A stretch of DNA of 60,845 bases from Candidatus Zixiibacteriota bacterium (GCA_040753875.1 JBFMDV010000031.1:1-60845); one strand, 5' to 3'; counted from the stretch's first letter, positions 44,740-54,935 are shown. Made by a program: numbers and translations. Notes: generated by a model from the sequence alone, not told the origin.

Positions 44740-45840
44740 ATGTTACACATGCTGGACCTTGACACTCCCTGTCTTCTTATCGACCGCGTCATTATGGAAG
44801 CCAATCTGGCGCGGATGCAGGCTACGGCGGATTCACATCACGTACGACTGCGACCTCACATCAAGACTCACAAAAGCCCCCGGCTGGCTCACCAGCAGTT
44901 GCAGATCGGCGCAGTCGGGATAGCGGTCGCCAAGCTGGCCGAGGCAGAATTGATGGCCGCTCACGGCCTCAACGATATTCAGATCGCGAATCAAGTGGTC
45001 GGCAGGGAGAAGATCGAGCGGTTGGCCCGGCTTGCCACATCGGCGCATGTTACGTGTGCGGTGGACTCAATCGAGAATGTCGTGGAATTGTCAGCGATAT
45101 TCGCGGCGCATCAGAAGATATTGGACCTTCTCATTGAAATCGACACTGGTCTTCACCGCTGCGGATTGAGCGAGCCGAATGAGGTCATAGCACTGGCGTC
45201 GCATATCCGTTCACTCCCGGGCCTGCGGTTGCTCGGCGCCATGACTCATGCCGGGCACGCCTATGCCGCCGGCAGCCCTGCGGAGCTTCGACAAATCGGG
45301 ACGGCTGAGGGACAGACAATGGTACAAATGGCTGAGAAATTATGCCAGGCGGGTTTCCCGATCGAAGTGGTGAGTGTTGGTTCAACCCCTACCGCCCCGT
45401 ACGCATGCGCTATGACCGGGGTTACGGAACTGAGAGTTGGCAACTACATTTTCAACGATATGATTCAGGTGGCGCTCGGATCGGCAACAGTGGATTCCTG
45501 CGCCCTCACTCTGCTGGCGACGGTCATCAGTCGGCCGGCTGCCGACCGCGTGGTTATCGATGCCGGAAGCAAAGCACTCACTGCCGATGCCGGAGCCCAT
45601 GGTAAACGGCTCGTACAGGGGTTTGGCAACCTGCTTGGCAAGCGGGCAATACTCGAGCGACTATCGGAAGAACACGGCATTATTTCCGGGGACGCGAAGC
45701 AGTTCACGTTGGGGGAGAAAGTCCGCATCATTCCCAACCACGCCTGTGCCGTCGTGAACATGTTCGACCGGGCTTATCTCGTTGAACAGGCCCACGTGGT
45801 TGAGGAGATTCCGATCCTTGCGCGTGGCGCCATGACCTAA
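44740..45840 (+). CDS. D-threonine aldolase / D-serine dehydratase-like PLP enzyme
   Basis: 366-residue fold-type III PLP enzyme (alanine racemase-like barrel plus beta domain). LDTPCLLIDRVIMEANLARM begins the family, and RPHIKTHKSP contains the PLP-binding lysine (Lys42). IEIDTGLHRCGL, VGSTPTAPY and the C-terminal metal-site region IPNHACAVVNMFD match D-threonine aldolase relatives, which cleave D-threonine to glycine and acetaldehyde or act on related D-hydroxy amino acids. Substrate not certain. It follows the TolC fusion by 61 bases and converges on the phosphatidyltransferase gene. Confidence 0.82.
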   Translation: MLHMLDLDTPCLLIDRVIMEANLARMQATADSHHVRLRPHIKTHKSPRLAHQQLQIGAVGIAVAKLAEAELMAAHGLNDIQIANQVVGREKIERLARLATSAHVTCAVDSIENVVELSAIFAAHQKILDLLIEIDTGLHRCGLSEPNEVIALASHIRSLPGLRLLGAMTHAGHAYAAGSPAELRQIGTAEGQTMVQMAEKLCQAGFPIEVVSVGSTPTAPYACAMTGVTELRVGNYIFNDMIQVALGSATVDSCALTLLATVISRPAADRVVIDAGSKALTADAGAHGKRLVQGFGNLLGKRAILERLSEEHGIISGDAKQFTLGEKVRIIPNHACAVVNMFDRAYLVEQAHVVEEIPILARGAMT

Positions 45841-45854
45841 GATTGCCGCGCCGA

Positions 45855-46517
45855 TCAACGGATCACATCCAGATAGTATTTGATCGCGCAGACCACCAGA
45901 ATTGCCACTGTCAGTCCCACCCGCAGTCTGCCGTAGAGAGGCGGTTCGCTATGTGGCGGTTCCGACAGTCCGCGATACATTCGCACCAATCGCCGCCCGT
46001 ACACAACTGCCACCGCTATGATCAACCCGACCACGAGCCACGTGAAGAGCGTGACGCCAAAGTCGAACCTGATGGTGTAGAAGCCGATCAACAACAGGAT
46101 ATAGAAGAAGGCGTACTTGCCGGTCGCTGTGGAAGGGAAGGCGGTGAGCCGTGCCGGTGCGATCAGCGCCGCCACCAGGATCAAGAGATCCCTACCGACA
46201 ATGACCACCGCCAGCCAGATGGGTAGGTCGCGATACAGTACCAGAAATACAACCATGACAGCGGCGAAGAGCTTGTCAGCCACCGGGTCGAGTATCAAAC
46301 CCAGTGCGCTGGTTTGATTGAGCCTACGTGCGAGATACCCGTCCAGCCCGTCGGTCAACCCAGCCACCAGCATGACAACCACTGCCATGATGGTCGCACG
46401 CGTTCCGTCCTGGGCAAGATAGAACCCGACCACCGGGGTCAACGCCACCCGAAACAGACTGAGCAGGTTCGGGAGCAGCAATAGATCGCGGATCTGAACG
46501 GCCTCACCGAATCTCAT
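45855..46517 (-). CDS. CDP-alcohol phosphatidyltransferase (PgsA-like)
   Basis: 220-residue membrane enzyme joining CDP-diacylglycerol to an alcohol. The motif D-x2-DG-x2-AR-x8-G-x3-D-x3-D is complete: Asp56, Asp59, Gly60, Ala63, Arg64, Gly73, Asp77, Asp81 (TDGLDGYLARRLNQTSALGL). The N-terminal LLLLPNLLSLFRVALTP is typical of phosphatidylglycerophosphate synthase, but cardiolipin or inositol-type members cannot be excluded. Five to six TM helices. It converges on the D-threonine-aldolase-like gene. Confidence 0.85.
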   Translation of the reverse strand: MRFGEAVQIRDLLLLPNLLSLFRVALTPVVGFYLAQDGTRATIMAVVVMLVAGLTDGLDGYLARRLNQTSALGLILDPVADKLFAAVMVVFLVLYRDLPIWLAVVIVGRDLLILVAALIAPARLTAFPSTATGKYAFFYILLLIGFYTIRFDFGVTLFTWLVVGLIIAVAVVYGRRLVRMYRGLSEPPHSEPPLYGRLRVGLTVAILVVCAIKYYLDVIR

Positions 46518-47144
46518 AGGCCTTTGCCTCGCATATAACCGAAATGTACGACCGCTGGCCGATCAACCGCAACGTTGAGAAACGGCCGTCCGTAAGTTCT
46601 TCAGTTTGCCGATAGGGAACCTCTTCTATGCGACGCACGTCGTAGTGGAGCCGGATGCGGGGTGCAAATGTACGATTATCCGGCTCAACTCGCAGCCACA
46701 TCTGCCGACATAATACGTACAGTATAGTAGCGAATTGGGTGCGGCCGTATGCTCCCTGGGGAGGCCCTCACCATCGCCCCGCTACCATCACTGCTCTTCG
46801 AAGCAGGCTGTATGAGCTGAATGCTATGGATAGCGTTTGCCAGATTTCCAACCGTGTCGTCGGTGCATCCGACCTTATGCTGCATCTTCAGCCAGGTCGA
46901 CCACCGGCGGACTATCTCCGGCCCCCAGAATCGGGGCAACTCATTGCCGGGAAAGAGGTTTTTTTGTTGACACCACAGGCCCATTTGCGCCTGTTTGCGT
47001 GCGGTGAACTGCACCAGGTGCGGTTTCACATGGATGTAAAAGGAAAGGGTAACCAGGAGGTGACCGCATGACCCACGCTCTGTCAGACTGTCTGACGAGA
47101 TCTGTCAAATCCTAACGCTAACAGATAGATAGAGGAAGAGGAGT
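46518..47144. other. 627-bp gap, no supported large gene
   Basis: Open frames of 65, 114 and 138 codons overlap one another on both strands and lack family matches or ribosome sites. TTGACA at 46967 could be the -35 of the TonB operon but its -10 is weak. A 15-codon frame with a good ribosome site is listed separately. Confidence 0.5.
47068..47115 (+). CDS. Possible 15-residue leader peptide before the TonB operon
   Basis: MTHALSDCLTRSVKS, preceded by AGGAGGTGACCGC (ideal ribosome site) and ending 29 bases before the receptor ATG. Bases 47082-47096 form GTCAGA-CTG-TCTGAC within it. The good site and position suggest a leader peptide, but the length allows chance. Confidence 0.3.
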   Translation: MTHALSDCLTRSVKS

Positions 47145-50033
47145 ATGAAATTACTTCGCATCATTCTCGCCTTGTCTGTCGCCTGTGTCCTGCCCGGACT
47201 CGTCTTAGGGGCGACAGTAGGCAAGATCACTGGTGTTGTGACCGACGCCCAGACCAAGGAACCGTTGGTCGGCGTGTCGGTGCAAGTCGTCGGTACGAAC
47301 ATGGGGGCAGTGTCTGACGCCGAAGGCGGCTACACGATACTCAACGTACCGGTCGGCACATATACGCTCAAAATGTCCCTGGTAGGATATGCGGAAGTGC
47401 AGATATCCAACGTGGAAGTCTCCGCCGATCTGGCCTCCTACCAGAACCAGGAGCTCAGTTCGCGCGTCACGGATATCGGCAAGACGATCCAGGTGACCGC
47501 CGAACGCCCCCTGGTGGTGAAGGACAAGACCACGACCATAAACATCGTCAAGCGCGACGAGTTGCTGGCCATGCCGGTCCGTGGATTCGAACAGGTTGTC
47601 GGGATCCAAAACAGTGTTGTACGGATCAAGTCCAACCTTGACGTGCGCCAGCGCGGTCAGCGCGAGTCCGTTGGAGGCGTCGGTCAGGAACTGAACCTGC
47701 GCGGCGGCCGCCCATCCGAAGTGGCGTACTACGTGGACGGATTCTCACAGCAGGACCCGCTGTCAGGTATTTCCACCTCCAACATCAGCAATAACGCCAT
47801 CAAAGAGGTGTCGGTAACCGCAGGCGCCTTCTCGGCCGAGTATGGCTACGTGGCGTCGGGTATTGTCAATGTGGTGACCAATTCCGGCACGGAGAAGTAC
47901 AAAGGCAACGCGGAGATCGTGACCGATAACATGTGGGGCAAAACACACAGTTACGACCAGAACTCCTACTCCGCTGATTTTGGCGGTCCCATACCGGGTA
48001 CCACGAAAGGCTTCTTCTTCTTTTCCGGTGAACGGCGCTGGCTGGGTGACCGCGAACCCTCCTCCATCACCAAAGATGTCATAGAGAATTACAGCTTGGC
48101 TTCCCGTTTTGGTGACAGCCCGCAGCGTCTGCCGAGCAACACGCTCGACGGCTGGTCGTATCAGGGAAAGCTCGATTACAATTTCAAACCTACCCTCAAA
48201 GCCGGGCTGAGCTTCAACGGCTCCCTGGACAAATGGCAGGAGTATCGTCATAGCCGGCTCTTCACGCCCGAGCACATGCCGCGGTACAAAGACAAGAACG
48301 TCGGTATCAACGCTAAAGTGACGCATACTCTCAATGCCAACACGTACTACAACCTGAGTGCATCGTACTACCTGACCGAACGGATTCGCGGAGATGGAGT
48401 TCTGTTTGACAACCTCGCCGCTTATAAACGGACAGGTGTCCTGGATAGAAGCTTCCCAAATCCGGAAGAAGATGAACAGAATCTGTTCTATGAGGACTCA
48501 GCTGCTATCAGAGCGAGTTTCTACGACAGTCGCATCCTGCCCGGTTCCCCGGAAGACACGATCGTAGGCTACCAGTCGGCTTACTGGGCGAATTTCCTGC
48601 ACAGGAAGTCATCCTATATCGGATTCAAGGGGGATCTTACCGACCGGGTCAGCGAGCATCACACTTTGAAGGCGGGGTTCGATTTCCAGCGCCACACATT
48701 GAGATATTTCGAGAATCTGGACGCCACTCTGGGGTACACGAAAAACCTGGTGAACCGGTATGGCTTTGACCAGAACGGCGAAGAATCCGACGCCGAAGGG
48801 TACGCCAATGACACCAAGCACCCGTACAACCTCGGCTTGTACACTGAAGATCGCTTCGAGTGGCAGAGTCTGGTGGTGAGCGCAGGTGTGCGGTTCGACT
48901 ACTTCGATTACAAGGCGCTGCGTATCAAGGACGTGCTGAATCCTTTGGATCCTGGTAACGTCACAGGTGTCGACACGCTTGACCCGGGCGACCTCGAGCC
49001 GAGCAAGAAATTCACCCGTGTGTCGCCGCGGTTGGGCGTGGCGTTTCCAGTGAGCGACGCGACGCAACTGCACATTAACTACGGCAAGTTCTATCAGCGT
49101 CCGGATCTGCTCAGACTGTATCTGGGCTACGACTTCTTTGAAGCACGCGTTTCGGCGGGTTCGTATTATCCATTCGCCAGTCCGAACCTGGCTCCGGAGA
49201 AGACGACGCAATACGAATTCGGCATCACGCATCAGCTCGGAGAGTTTACCGCTCTGGACGTCACGGCCTATTACAAAGATGTCAGCGACCTAACCCAGAT
49301 CTTCCATCAGTCGCCCTCATCACCGCGTGTCTACGATTTCTTTGCCAACACCGATTATGGAACGATCAAGGGGGTGGATTTCGAGTTCAGGATGCGCCGC
49401 ACGCGCAATATCACCTTGAACCTGAAATACACGCTGGGCTATTCTACCGGCACCGGCTCGTATGCACAGAGCCAGTACATCGTTGCCTGGCAGAACCCGC
49501 AGTTCCCGCCCAAGACAACGGCCCCGCTCGACTATGACCAGCGTCATTCGATTATCGGCGTATTCGACATTCGGTCGCACAAAGGTGAGGGACCAAGACT
49601 CGGTAATACCTTCATCCTTGAGAACACCGGTCTGGATATACTGGTGCGAGCGGCCAGCGGGACGCCATACACGCCGATCAAGGTCGACAACGCCATTACG
49701 TTGGCGGCGTTCACTCCGCAGCCGATCGGCTCGATCAACTCGGCCCGGTTGCCGTGGACGTTCCGGATCGACCTCAAACTGGAACGAGTGATCTCCGTCC
49801 GCGGCTACTCGTTGACACCCTACCTCCAGGTGCTCAACCTGCTGGATAGAGACAACGTATATGGTGTGTACGAAACCACCGGCAAGCCCAACGAGACCGG
49901 TTGGCTGGGTACGGCTGAGGGGACGACCTTTGTCCAGAATAACGGTGACTATGAATACAGATTGAAGCAGGACAACCCCAGCAACTATGGGATTCCGCGG
50001 ATGATCCTGGTCGGTCTCAGGGCGTCCTTCTAA
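47145..50033 (+). CDS. TonB-dependent receptor with N-terminal carboxypeptidase-regulatory-like domain
   Basis: 962-residue outer-membrane receptor. Signal peptide at 1-22; CarboxypepD_reg-like beta-sandwich at about 25-105 (GKITGVVTDAQTKEPLVGVS); plug with NLRGGRPSEVAYYVDGFSQQ and VTAGAFSAEYGYVASGIVNV; then a long barrel to the C-terminal Phe (LVGLRASF). This SusC-like layout is common in the FCB group. No SusD-like lipoprotein follows; instead a large secreted protein and a PorV-like protein do, with 13- and 16-base gaps. GAGGAAGAGGAG precedes the ATG. Ligand unknown. Confidence 0.9.
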   Translation: MKLLRIILALSVACVLPGLVLGATVGKITGVVTDAQTKEPLVGVSVQVVGTNMGAVSDAEGGYTILNVPVGTYTLKMSLVGYAEVQISNVEVSADLASYQNQELSSRVTDIGKTIQVTAERPLVVKDKTTTINIVKRDELLAMPVRGFEQVVGIQNSVVRIKSNLDVRQRGQRESVGGVGQELNLRGGRPSEVAYYVDGFSQQDPLSGISTSNISNNAIKEVSVTAGAFSAEYGYVASGIVNVVTNSGTEKYKGNAEIVTDNMWGKTHSYDQNSYSADFGGPIPGTTKGFFFFSGERRWLGDREPSSITKDVIENYSLASRFGDSPQRLPSNTLDGWSYQGKLDYNFKPTLKAGLSFNGSLDKWQEYRHSRLFTPEHMPRYKDKNVGINAKVTHTLNANTYYNLSASYYLTERIRGDGVLFDNLAAYKRTGVLDRSFPNPEEDEQNLFYEDSAAIRASFYDSRILPGSPEDTIVGYQSAYWANFLHRKSSYIGFKGDLTDRVSEHHTLKAGFDFQRHTLRYFENLDATLGYTKNLVNRYGFDQNGEESDAEGYANDTKHPYNLGLYTEDRFEWQSLVVSAGVRFDYFDYKALRIKDVLNPLDPGNVTGVDTLDPGDLEPSKKFTRVSPRLGVAFPVSDATQLHINYGKFYQRPDLLRLYLGYDFFEARVSAGSYYPFASPNLAPEKTTQYEFGITHQLGEFTALDVTAYYKDVSDLTQIFHQSPSSPRVYDFFANTDYGTIKGVDFEFRMRRTRNITLNLKYTLGYSTGTGSYAQSQYIVAWQNPQFPPKTTAPLDYDQRHSIIGVFDIRSHKGEGPRLGNTFILENTGLDILVRAASGTPYTPIKVDNAITLAAFTPQPIGSINSARLPWTFRIDLKLERVISVRGYSLTPYLQVLNLLDRDNVYGVYETTGKPNETGWLGTAEGTTFVQNNGDYEYRLKQDNPSNYGIPRMILVGLRASF

Positions 50034-50046
50034 GGAACGAGGTGAA

Positions 50047-53000
50047 ATGAACATGAAAGTAAAACTTCTTGCGATATCGTTGATTCTCCTGATGGCACTT
50101 TCGGTGCTGGCGGCGCCGCCGGTGTCAAGGAATTCGACGAAAGGTACCCCGCCTGCGGTCAAGTCGATCGACAACGAACCGTACATCGATGCCAACAACA
50201 TCCTGATGTTCGTGACCAACACCGGTTCGTTTGGGCGTGACCTCGCCGGCGTGTTTGGGTACGACTATGGGACGTTTTTCCCATACAACGGCGTCCAGTA
50301 CATTCTGGACGGCTCACAGGTAAGGTCGCCGCTGTATGCCTCCGGGCTCTGGGTCGGCGGTCGTGACTCCGCTTCCGGCGAGACTCGCGTGAAAGTGGCG
50401 GAGTACAACTCCGAATATCGGCAAGGCCCGTACCGGCAGACGGTCGATGATAGTATTAATTACTATCCGGACGCACCGGAGTTTAAGGTCTATAAGATCT
50501 ATAGCGATTCGCTGGCGTCGAATCCCAACGCCGACTATAACAACTGGGAAATAGTGGCTAGACAGGGCGCGCCGTTTCAGGTTGTCGGTAACGACTCAGT
50601 GCCGGTCCTCATTGGTGACCAGATGTGCTGGGCTGTCTACAACGACGCCGACACAGCTAACAAAAACGATGCCGGCAGCACCAACTCATTAGGCCTGGAG
50701 ATCCGTCAGACTACTTTTGCGTTTCGCCGCGAGGGTCCGTTGAATAACATCGTTTTCGTGAAGTTCCAGGTGTTCAACAAAGGTCGGCGGACCATTCAGG
50801 ACTGCTACTTCTCCCTCTGGGCCGATCCCGATCTCGGCGGATCGAGTGATGACCTTGTCGGTTGCGACACTACGTTAAGCGTCGGCTTCACATATAACGC
50901 CAACAACGCCGACAACCAGTACGGTTCTCGCCCCCCCTGTACTGCCTACGACTTCCTCCAAGGACCACTATACTATACAGGTGATCCGAACGATGTAGGC
51001 AAAGCATGGGGAACAACCTGGCCCGGATACCAGAATCTGGGGATGGTGTCGTTTAACAAGTACATAAACGGGACTGACCCGGTAAACTTCGTCGAGACGT
51101 ACAATTACATGCAGGGGTTGAATGCCGATGGCACGCCGCTGGCGAACGGCACGAAGTACAACTTCCCAGGCGACCCAGTCACGGGAACAGGCGATCTGGA
51201 TTTCGATCCGGCTGACCGCCGCATGATGCAGTCGACAGGACCAATCACGTTTCGCCCCGGTGACAGTACCGAAATCCTCGCCGCTATCATCATCGGCCAG
51301 GGTGGTGACCGCAAGTCGTCCATTTCCGTGGCGAAGTTCTTCGACGTGACGGCTCAATCGGCCTACGACCTGGACTTCGATATCCCAAAGGCCCCGGTGG
51401 CACCCAGAGTGACCATCAAGAACCTCGATGGCACCGTTTCACTTCGATGGACTGATACGTCCGAAGTTGACCCCGGTGACTATCCGTTCCAAGGATACAC
51501 GGTTTACCAGGGCGAATCGCCGGCTGGACCATGGACGCAGATTGGCAACTTTGACCTGGTGGACGGCGAGTCCAATATTCTTGACAATGTTCTCGACCCT
51601 AACACCGGAATTCTTGAATTTCGGGCCGTGAAAGTCGCGACTGATAACGGCATCCAACGCTATTTTGGTGCTCAGGAGGACTACATCAACGGCGGTGAGC
51701 TGTTGAACACTACGCAATACTTCTACAAAGTGGAGGCATATTCGTACAATCCTGCGGAGTCACCGAAGACTCTCACGTCTGCGACGATTCTGACTGCGAT
51801 TCCACAGCCGCCGATCGCTGAAGTTGATTACAGGACCGAATATGGACAGACTCTGGCCGTCATCCATGCGACCGGGCCATCAGATGGTATCATCAGTCCC
51901 ATTGTGATCGATCCATCGATACTGACCGGCAATGACTACCAAGTCTCATTTGGGACTTATCCCGAGACGACCGCTACCTACACACCATTTGCGGTTGACA
52001 CTATCGAGTTCTTTTACACATTCGTTACGACTCCCAACATCTGTTTCATCACCTACGATTTCGACACCATCTACTGTGTAGACACTACTCTGGACTCCGT
52101 GTACGCTGACACGATTCTTGAGAGCTATGACACTGCAATTGTCGATATCTCATACTGGCGGTTGCGCAACACGACGACCGGTCAATTGATTCTCGACCGC
52201 CAGCTAAATCAGACAGGTGACGAGGACTACAGCATATTCGATGGCATGATCGTCAAGGTGTCGGGCCCAGAACCGGGACTTAAGCCCGGTTTCGCGGGAG
52301 ATGCGAATCAAGGCTGGAGCATCCCGAGCGGTACCAGGCGATTCACCTGGGCCGGTGGTGCCGACGGGCTCCACTTTGAAGCGTTCCAGGGCTCCATCGG
52401 TTGGGCGAGTCCCAACACCGTGTTTGGCGGAGGCGACCCTGCGGTTCCGGCGCCGTTCATCAAGAACGTCGTGCTGAGACTTGCGACCACTGACGCCTCT
52501 GGCGTATTCGACCCTAATGACCCCAATGTCTCGTATGCGTATCGATATGGCCGAGGCTTTGCGGGTCCGCCGGCCAGACCGGAGTTCGCCCCGTACATCG
52601 TGAATGCGGCCGGCGGCTACTCATACCAGGACTTCACCAAGAGCATTCCGCTCTCGGCCTGGGATGTAGAAGCCAACCCGCCGCGTCGACTGGCATTGGG
52701 ATACCTGGAAAACAACGTTTCCGGTGGCAGTGTGGACGGCAAATACTGGCCTCCTTTCTACGCGGCGGCTGACAATGTATCTGGCGATGGGCCGCGAGAG
52801 TGGCTGTTCATTTTCAATACGGACTACAGCGAGACACCTGACCCTGCGAACCAGGTGGAGGCCATAAATAATCCGCTGCCCATCATGTACTTCTCGACAT
52901 GGGCAAGGCGGGCTGAAGTGGGCTGGGCGACCGGTGACGAGTTTGCGCTGTACGCCAATCATGTCAACAGTCCGCTGGACACTTTCAACTTCACGGCACT

Positions 53001-53349
53001 GGCGCCCGTGACCCAGTCAGGCGAGGACCGCCTTGCCAAGATCAACACCGTACCGAACCCGTTCTATTTGTTCGGGCCGTATGATCCAGCGGTCACCAAC
53101 CGTCAGATCAAGTTCCAGCATCTGCCGGACCTCTGCACAATCTATATCTACACACTGGCCGGCGACCTGGTGCGCACCATACAGAAGACCGATGCCACTA
53201 CGTCCATCGAGTCGTGGGATGTCCTGACCGAAAACGGTCTGCCGGTGGCCTCGGGCATCTACATCTACGTTGTGGATGCACCGGGCATGGGTCAGAAGAT
53301 TGGCAAGATGGCCGTGTTCACTGAAGCCGAAGTAATTCAGAAATACTAA
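50047..53349 (+). CDS. Large secreted protein with fibronectin-like part and sorting-type C-terminal domain
   Basis: 1100 residues with signal peptide (VKLLAISLILLMALSVLAA). The N-terminal 440 residues are of unknown fold. An Fn3-like module follows (VTIKNLDGTVSLRWTDTSE ... YTVYQGESPAGPWTQIG). The final 90 residues read NTVPNPFYLFGPYD, LPDLCTIYIYTLAGDLVRTI and WDVLTENGLPVASGIYIYVV, the FlgD/type IX-like sorting or anchoring domain of FCB and Zixibacteria surface proteins. Its position between a TonB receptor and a PorV-like gene suggests the three form one surface system. Confidence 0.82.
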   Translation: MNMKVKLLAISLILLMALSVLAAPPVSRNSTKGTPPAVKSIDNEPYIDANNILMFVTNTGSFGRDLAGVFGYDYGTFFPYNGVQYILDGSQVRSPLYASGLWVGGRDSASGETRVKVAEYNSEYRQGPYRQTVDDSINYYPDAPEFKVYKIYSDSLASNPNADYNNWEIVARQGAPFQVVGNDSVPVLIGDQMCWAVYNDADTANKNDAGSTNSLGLEIRQTTFAFRREGPLNNIVFVKFQVFNKGRRTIQDCYFSLWADPDLGGSSDDLVGCDTTLSVGFTYNANNADNQYGSRPPCTAYDFLQGPLYYTGDPNDVGKAWGTTWPGYQNLGMVSFNKYINGTDPVNFVETYNYMQGLNADGTPLANGTKYNFPGDPVTGTGDLDFDPADRRMMQSTGPITFRPGDSTEILAAIIIGQGGDRKSSISVAKFFDVTAQSAYDLDFDIPKAPVAPRVTIKNLDGTVSLRWTDTSEVDPGDYPFQGYTVYQGESPAGPWTQIGNFDLVDGESNILDNVLDPNTGILEFRAVKVATDNGIQRYFGAQEDYINGGELLNTTQYFYKVEAYSYNPAESPKTLTSATILTAIPQPPIAEVDYRTEYGQTLAVIHATGPSDGIISPIVIDPSILTGNDYQVSFGTYPETTATYTPFAVDTIEFFYTFVTTPNICFITYDFDTIYCVDTTLDSVYADTILESYDTAIVDISYWRLRNTTTGQLILDRQLNQTGDEDYSIFDGMIVKVSGPEPGLKPGFAGDANQGWSIPSGTRRFTWAGGADGLHFEAFQGSIGWASPNTVFGGGDPAVPAPFIKNVVLRLATTDASGVFDPNDPNVSYAYRYGRGFAGPPARPEFAPYIVNAAGGYSYQDFTKSIPLSAWDVEANPPRRLALGYLENNVSGGSVDGKYWPPFYAAADNVSGDGPREWLFIFNTDYSETPDPANQVEAINNPLPIMYFSTWARRAEVGWATGDEFALYANHVNSPLDTFNFTALAPVTQSGEDRLAKINTVPNPFYLFGPYDPAVTNRQIKFQHLPDLCTIYIYTLAGDLVRTIQKTDATTSIESWDVLTENGLPVASGIYIYVVDAPGMGQKIGKMAVFTEAEVIQKY

Positions 53350-53365
53350 GGCAAGGAAGGATAAC

Positions 53366-54361
53366 GTGATGAAACACAGATTAGTCATAGTAGCGCTGAT
53401 TCTCCTTGTGCTCTGCTTGCCTTCAGTGTACGCGGGGAACTCAAAGAGAATCGGCACTGCCGGTGCGCAGGAGCTGCTCATACCGATCGGCTCACGCGGC
53501 ACGGCGATGGGCGGCACCACGGTTGCCGATGCCTCCGGCGTGGAAGCCATGTACTGGAATCCCGCCGGGTTGGCGTCCCTCGAAGGGACGGAAGCGATGT
53601 TCAGCCACCAGCCGTATATTGCTGACATCGATATCAACTTCGGCGGTGTCGCGACTAATATAGAATCGTTCGGTGCGATCGGCCTTGGCGCCAAGGTGGT
53701 CTCGATCGGCGACATGGAAGAAACCACCCAGCAATTCCCCGACGGAACCGGCCGAGTGTTCAATCCGACCCTGACAGTGCTGGGTTTGACCTACGCACGT
53801 CAGCTAACCGCCAACGTCTCATTCGGCGCCACCGGGATGCTCATCAATGAGACCATCTTCGAGGCGACTTCGAATGCCACGGCTTTCGATGTGGGATTCA
53901 TTTACGATCCGCGCTGGAGAGGCGTGAAGATGGGGATAGCCGTCAAGAACTACGGCCCGCAGGCCAAGTTCTCCGGCAAGGGGTTTGAACGGTTTCTGAC
54001 CGATCAACGCCCCACTTCACCGAACGCGGCGTCGTATGACCTGCCCAGTTCGATCAACATTGGAATTTCCTACAATGCGTTCAACCAGGGTATGAACTCG
54101 GTGACGCTCGCGGGAAATTTCCGCTCGAACAACTTCCAGGAAGACATGTGGCAGGGGGGCGCTGAGTACGCCTACAACCAGCGCTATTTCCTCAGAGCCG
54201 GCTACAACTACTCCAAGCAGGACCAGTACCTCTATGGAGCTTCGGTTGGAGCCGGATTGTCGTACCCGATCGGCAGCACCAAGCTGACATTCGAGTATGC
54301 CTGGACTCAGACCGAGACCTTCGATGACAACCAGTACTTCACCTTGCGGGCCAACTTCTGA
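53366..54361 (+). CDS. PorV/PorQ-like outer-membrane barrel protein
   Basis: 331 residues with signal peptide and the family opening AGAQELLIPIGSRGTAMGGT followed by ASGVEAMYWNPAGLA, typical of PorV/PorQ (UPF0164, FadL-like) proteins. It ends in an aromatic TLRANF as barrels do. PorV carries type IX substrates to the surface attachment complex in Bacteroidetes; here it follows a protein with a sorting-like C-terminus, 16 bases away. Third and last gene of the operon, closed by the terminator at 54391-54425. Confidence 0.85.
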   Translation: MMKHRLVIVALILLVLCLPSVYAGNSKRIGTAGAQELLIPIGSRGTAMGGTTVADASGVEAMYWNPAGLASLEGTEAMFSHQPYIADIDINFGGVATNIESFGAIGLGAKVVSIGDMEETTQQFPDGTGRVFNPTLTVLGLTYARQLTANVSFGATGMLINETIFEATSNATAFDVGFIYDPRWRGVKMGIAVKNYGPQAKFSGKGFERFLTDQRPTSPNAASYDLPSSINIGISYNAFNQGMNSVTLAGNFRSNNFQEDMWQGGAEYAYNQRYFLRAGYNYSKQDQYLYGASVGAGLSYPIGSTKLTFEYAWTQTETFDDNQYFTLRANF

Positions 54362-54390
54362 TTCTGGCTCTTAATTAGTTTGGTCAACAG

Positions 54391-54425
54391 ATCGGGCGTC
54401 CATTCGGGCGCCCGATTTCGTTTCT
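54391..54425 (+). terminator. Intrinsic terminator of the TonB/PorV operon
   Basis: ATCGGGCG...CGCCCGAT, eight perfect pairs, then TTCGTTTCTG, 29 bases after the PorV-like stop. Confidence 0.8.
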
Positions 54426-54486
54426 GTCACTTCGTAAAACGTTCGTTCGATTCAACGCGCCATGTATTGCGAATCATCAAAATATA

Positions 54487-54519
54487 AACGTCGGCAGCCA
54501 GGGAATAACTGCCGACGTT
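54487..54519 (-). terminator. Terminator of tRNA-Glu
   Basis: AACGTCGGCAG...CTGCCGACGTT, eleven perfect pairs, seven bases past the tRNA 3' end; the minus strand then reads TATATTTTG. Confidence 0.8.
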
Positions 54520-54525
54520 GAATTT

Positions 54526-54598
54526 TAGCGGTACGGGGAGTCGAACCCCGGTTTGATGGCTGAGAACCACCTGTCCTAAACCACTAGACGATACCGCC
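54526..54598 (-). tRNA. tRNA-Glu (anticodon CUC)
   Basis: 73-base cloverleaf. The acceptor stem GGCGGTA pairs with TACCGCT (first pair G-U). The anticodon stem GGTGG/CCATC closes the loop TTCTCAG, giving anticodon CTC. The T-arm is CGGGG-TTCGACT-CCCCG, with discriminator A. CCA is not encoded. A terminator follows at 54487-54519. Confidence 0.92.
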
Positions 54599-54935
54599 AA
54601 TTCGTGCGCAATGCTAAAAAAGCAACACGCGGGATAATAGACTTCAACAAATACTCTGTCAAGAAATGTAACCACGTTGCGCCACAACACGTTACGGCGC
54701 TCGACTCCGTTAATATCATGGCCTGAAACAGCTTACTGCAACTCACTTTTCATCAGTATTTTTCAAGAATTTTCAGGTCACTTTTACACAGGCCACAAAC
54801 GCCACTCTGCCACAATGGCAGGTACCATGACGCACCGATTGTGGCTCTGACCAAGTTTGTCCACATTCATACCCAAGCCCCCTTTGAACGGCAATAGGTT
54901 CGAATCAGACAATGCAGGTCAGCTTGGCCCAAGCC

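Noticed and set aside
46504-47071. Frames of 65 and 114 codons (minus) and 138 codons (plus) between the phosphatidyltransferase and TonB receptor
   Set aside because: They overlap each other, lack ribosome sites and match nothing I recognise. A small real gene cannot be excluded but is not supported.
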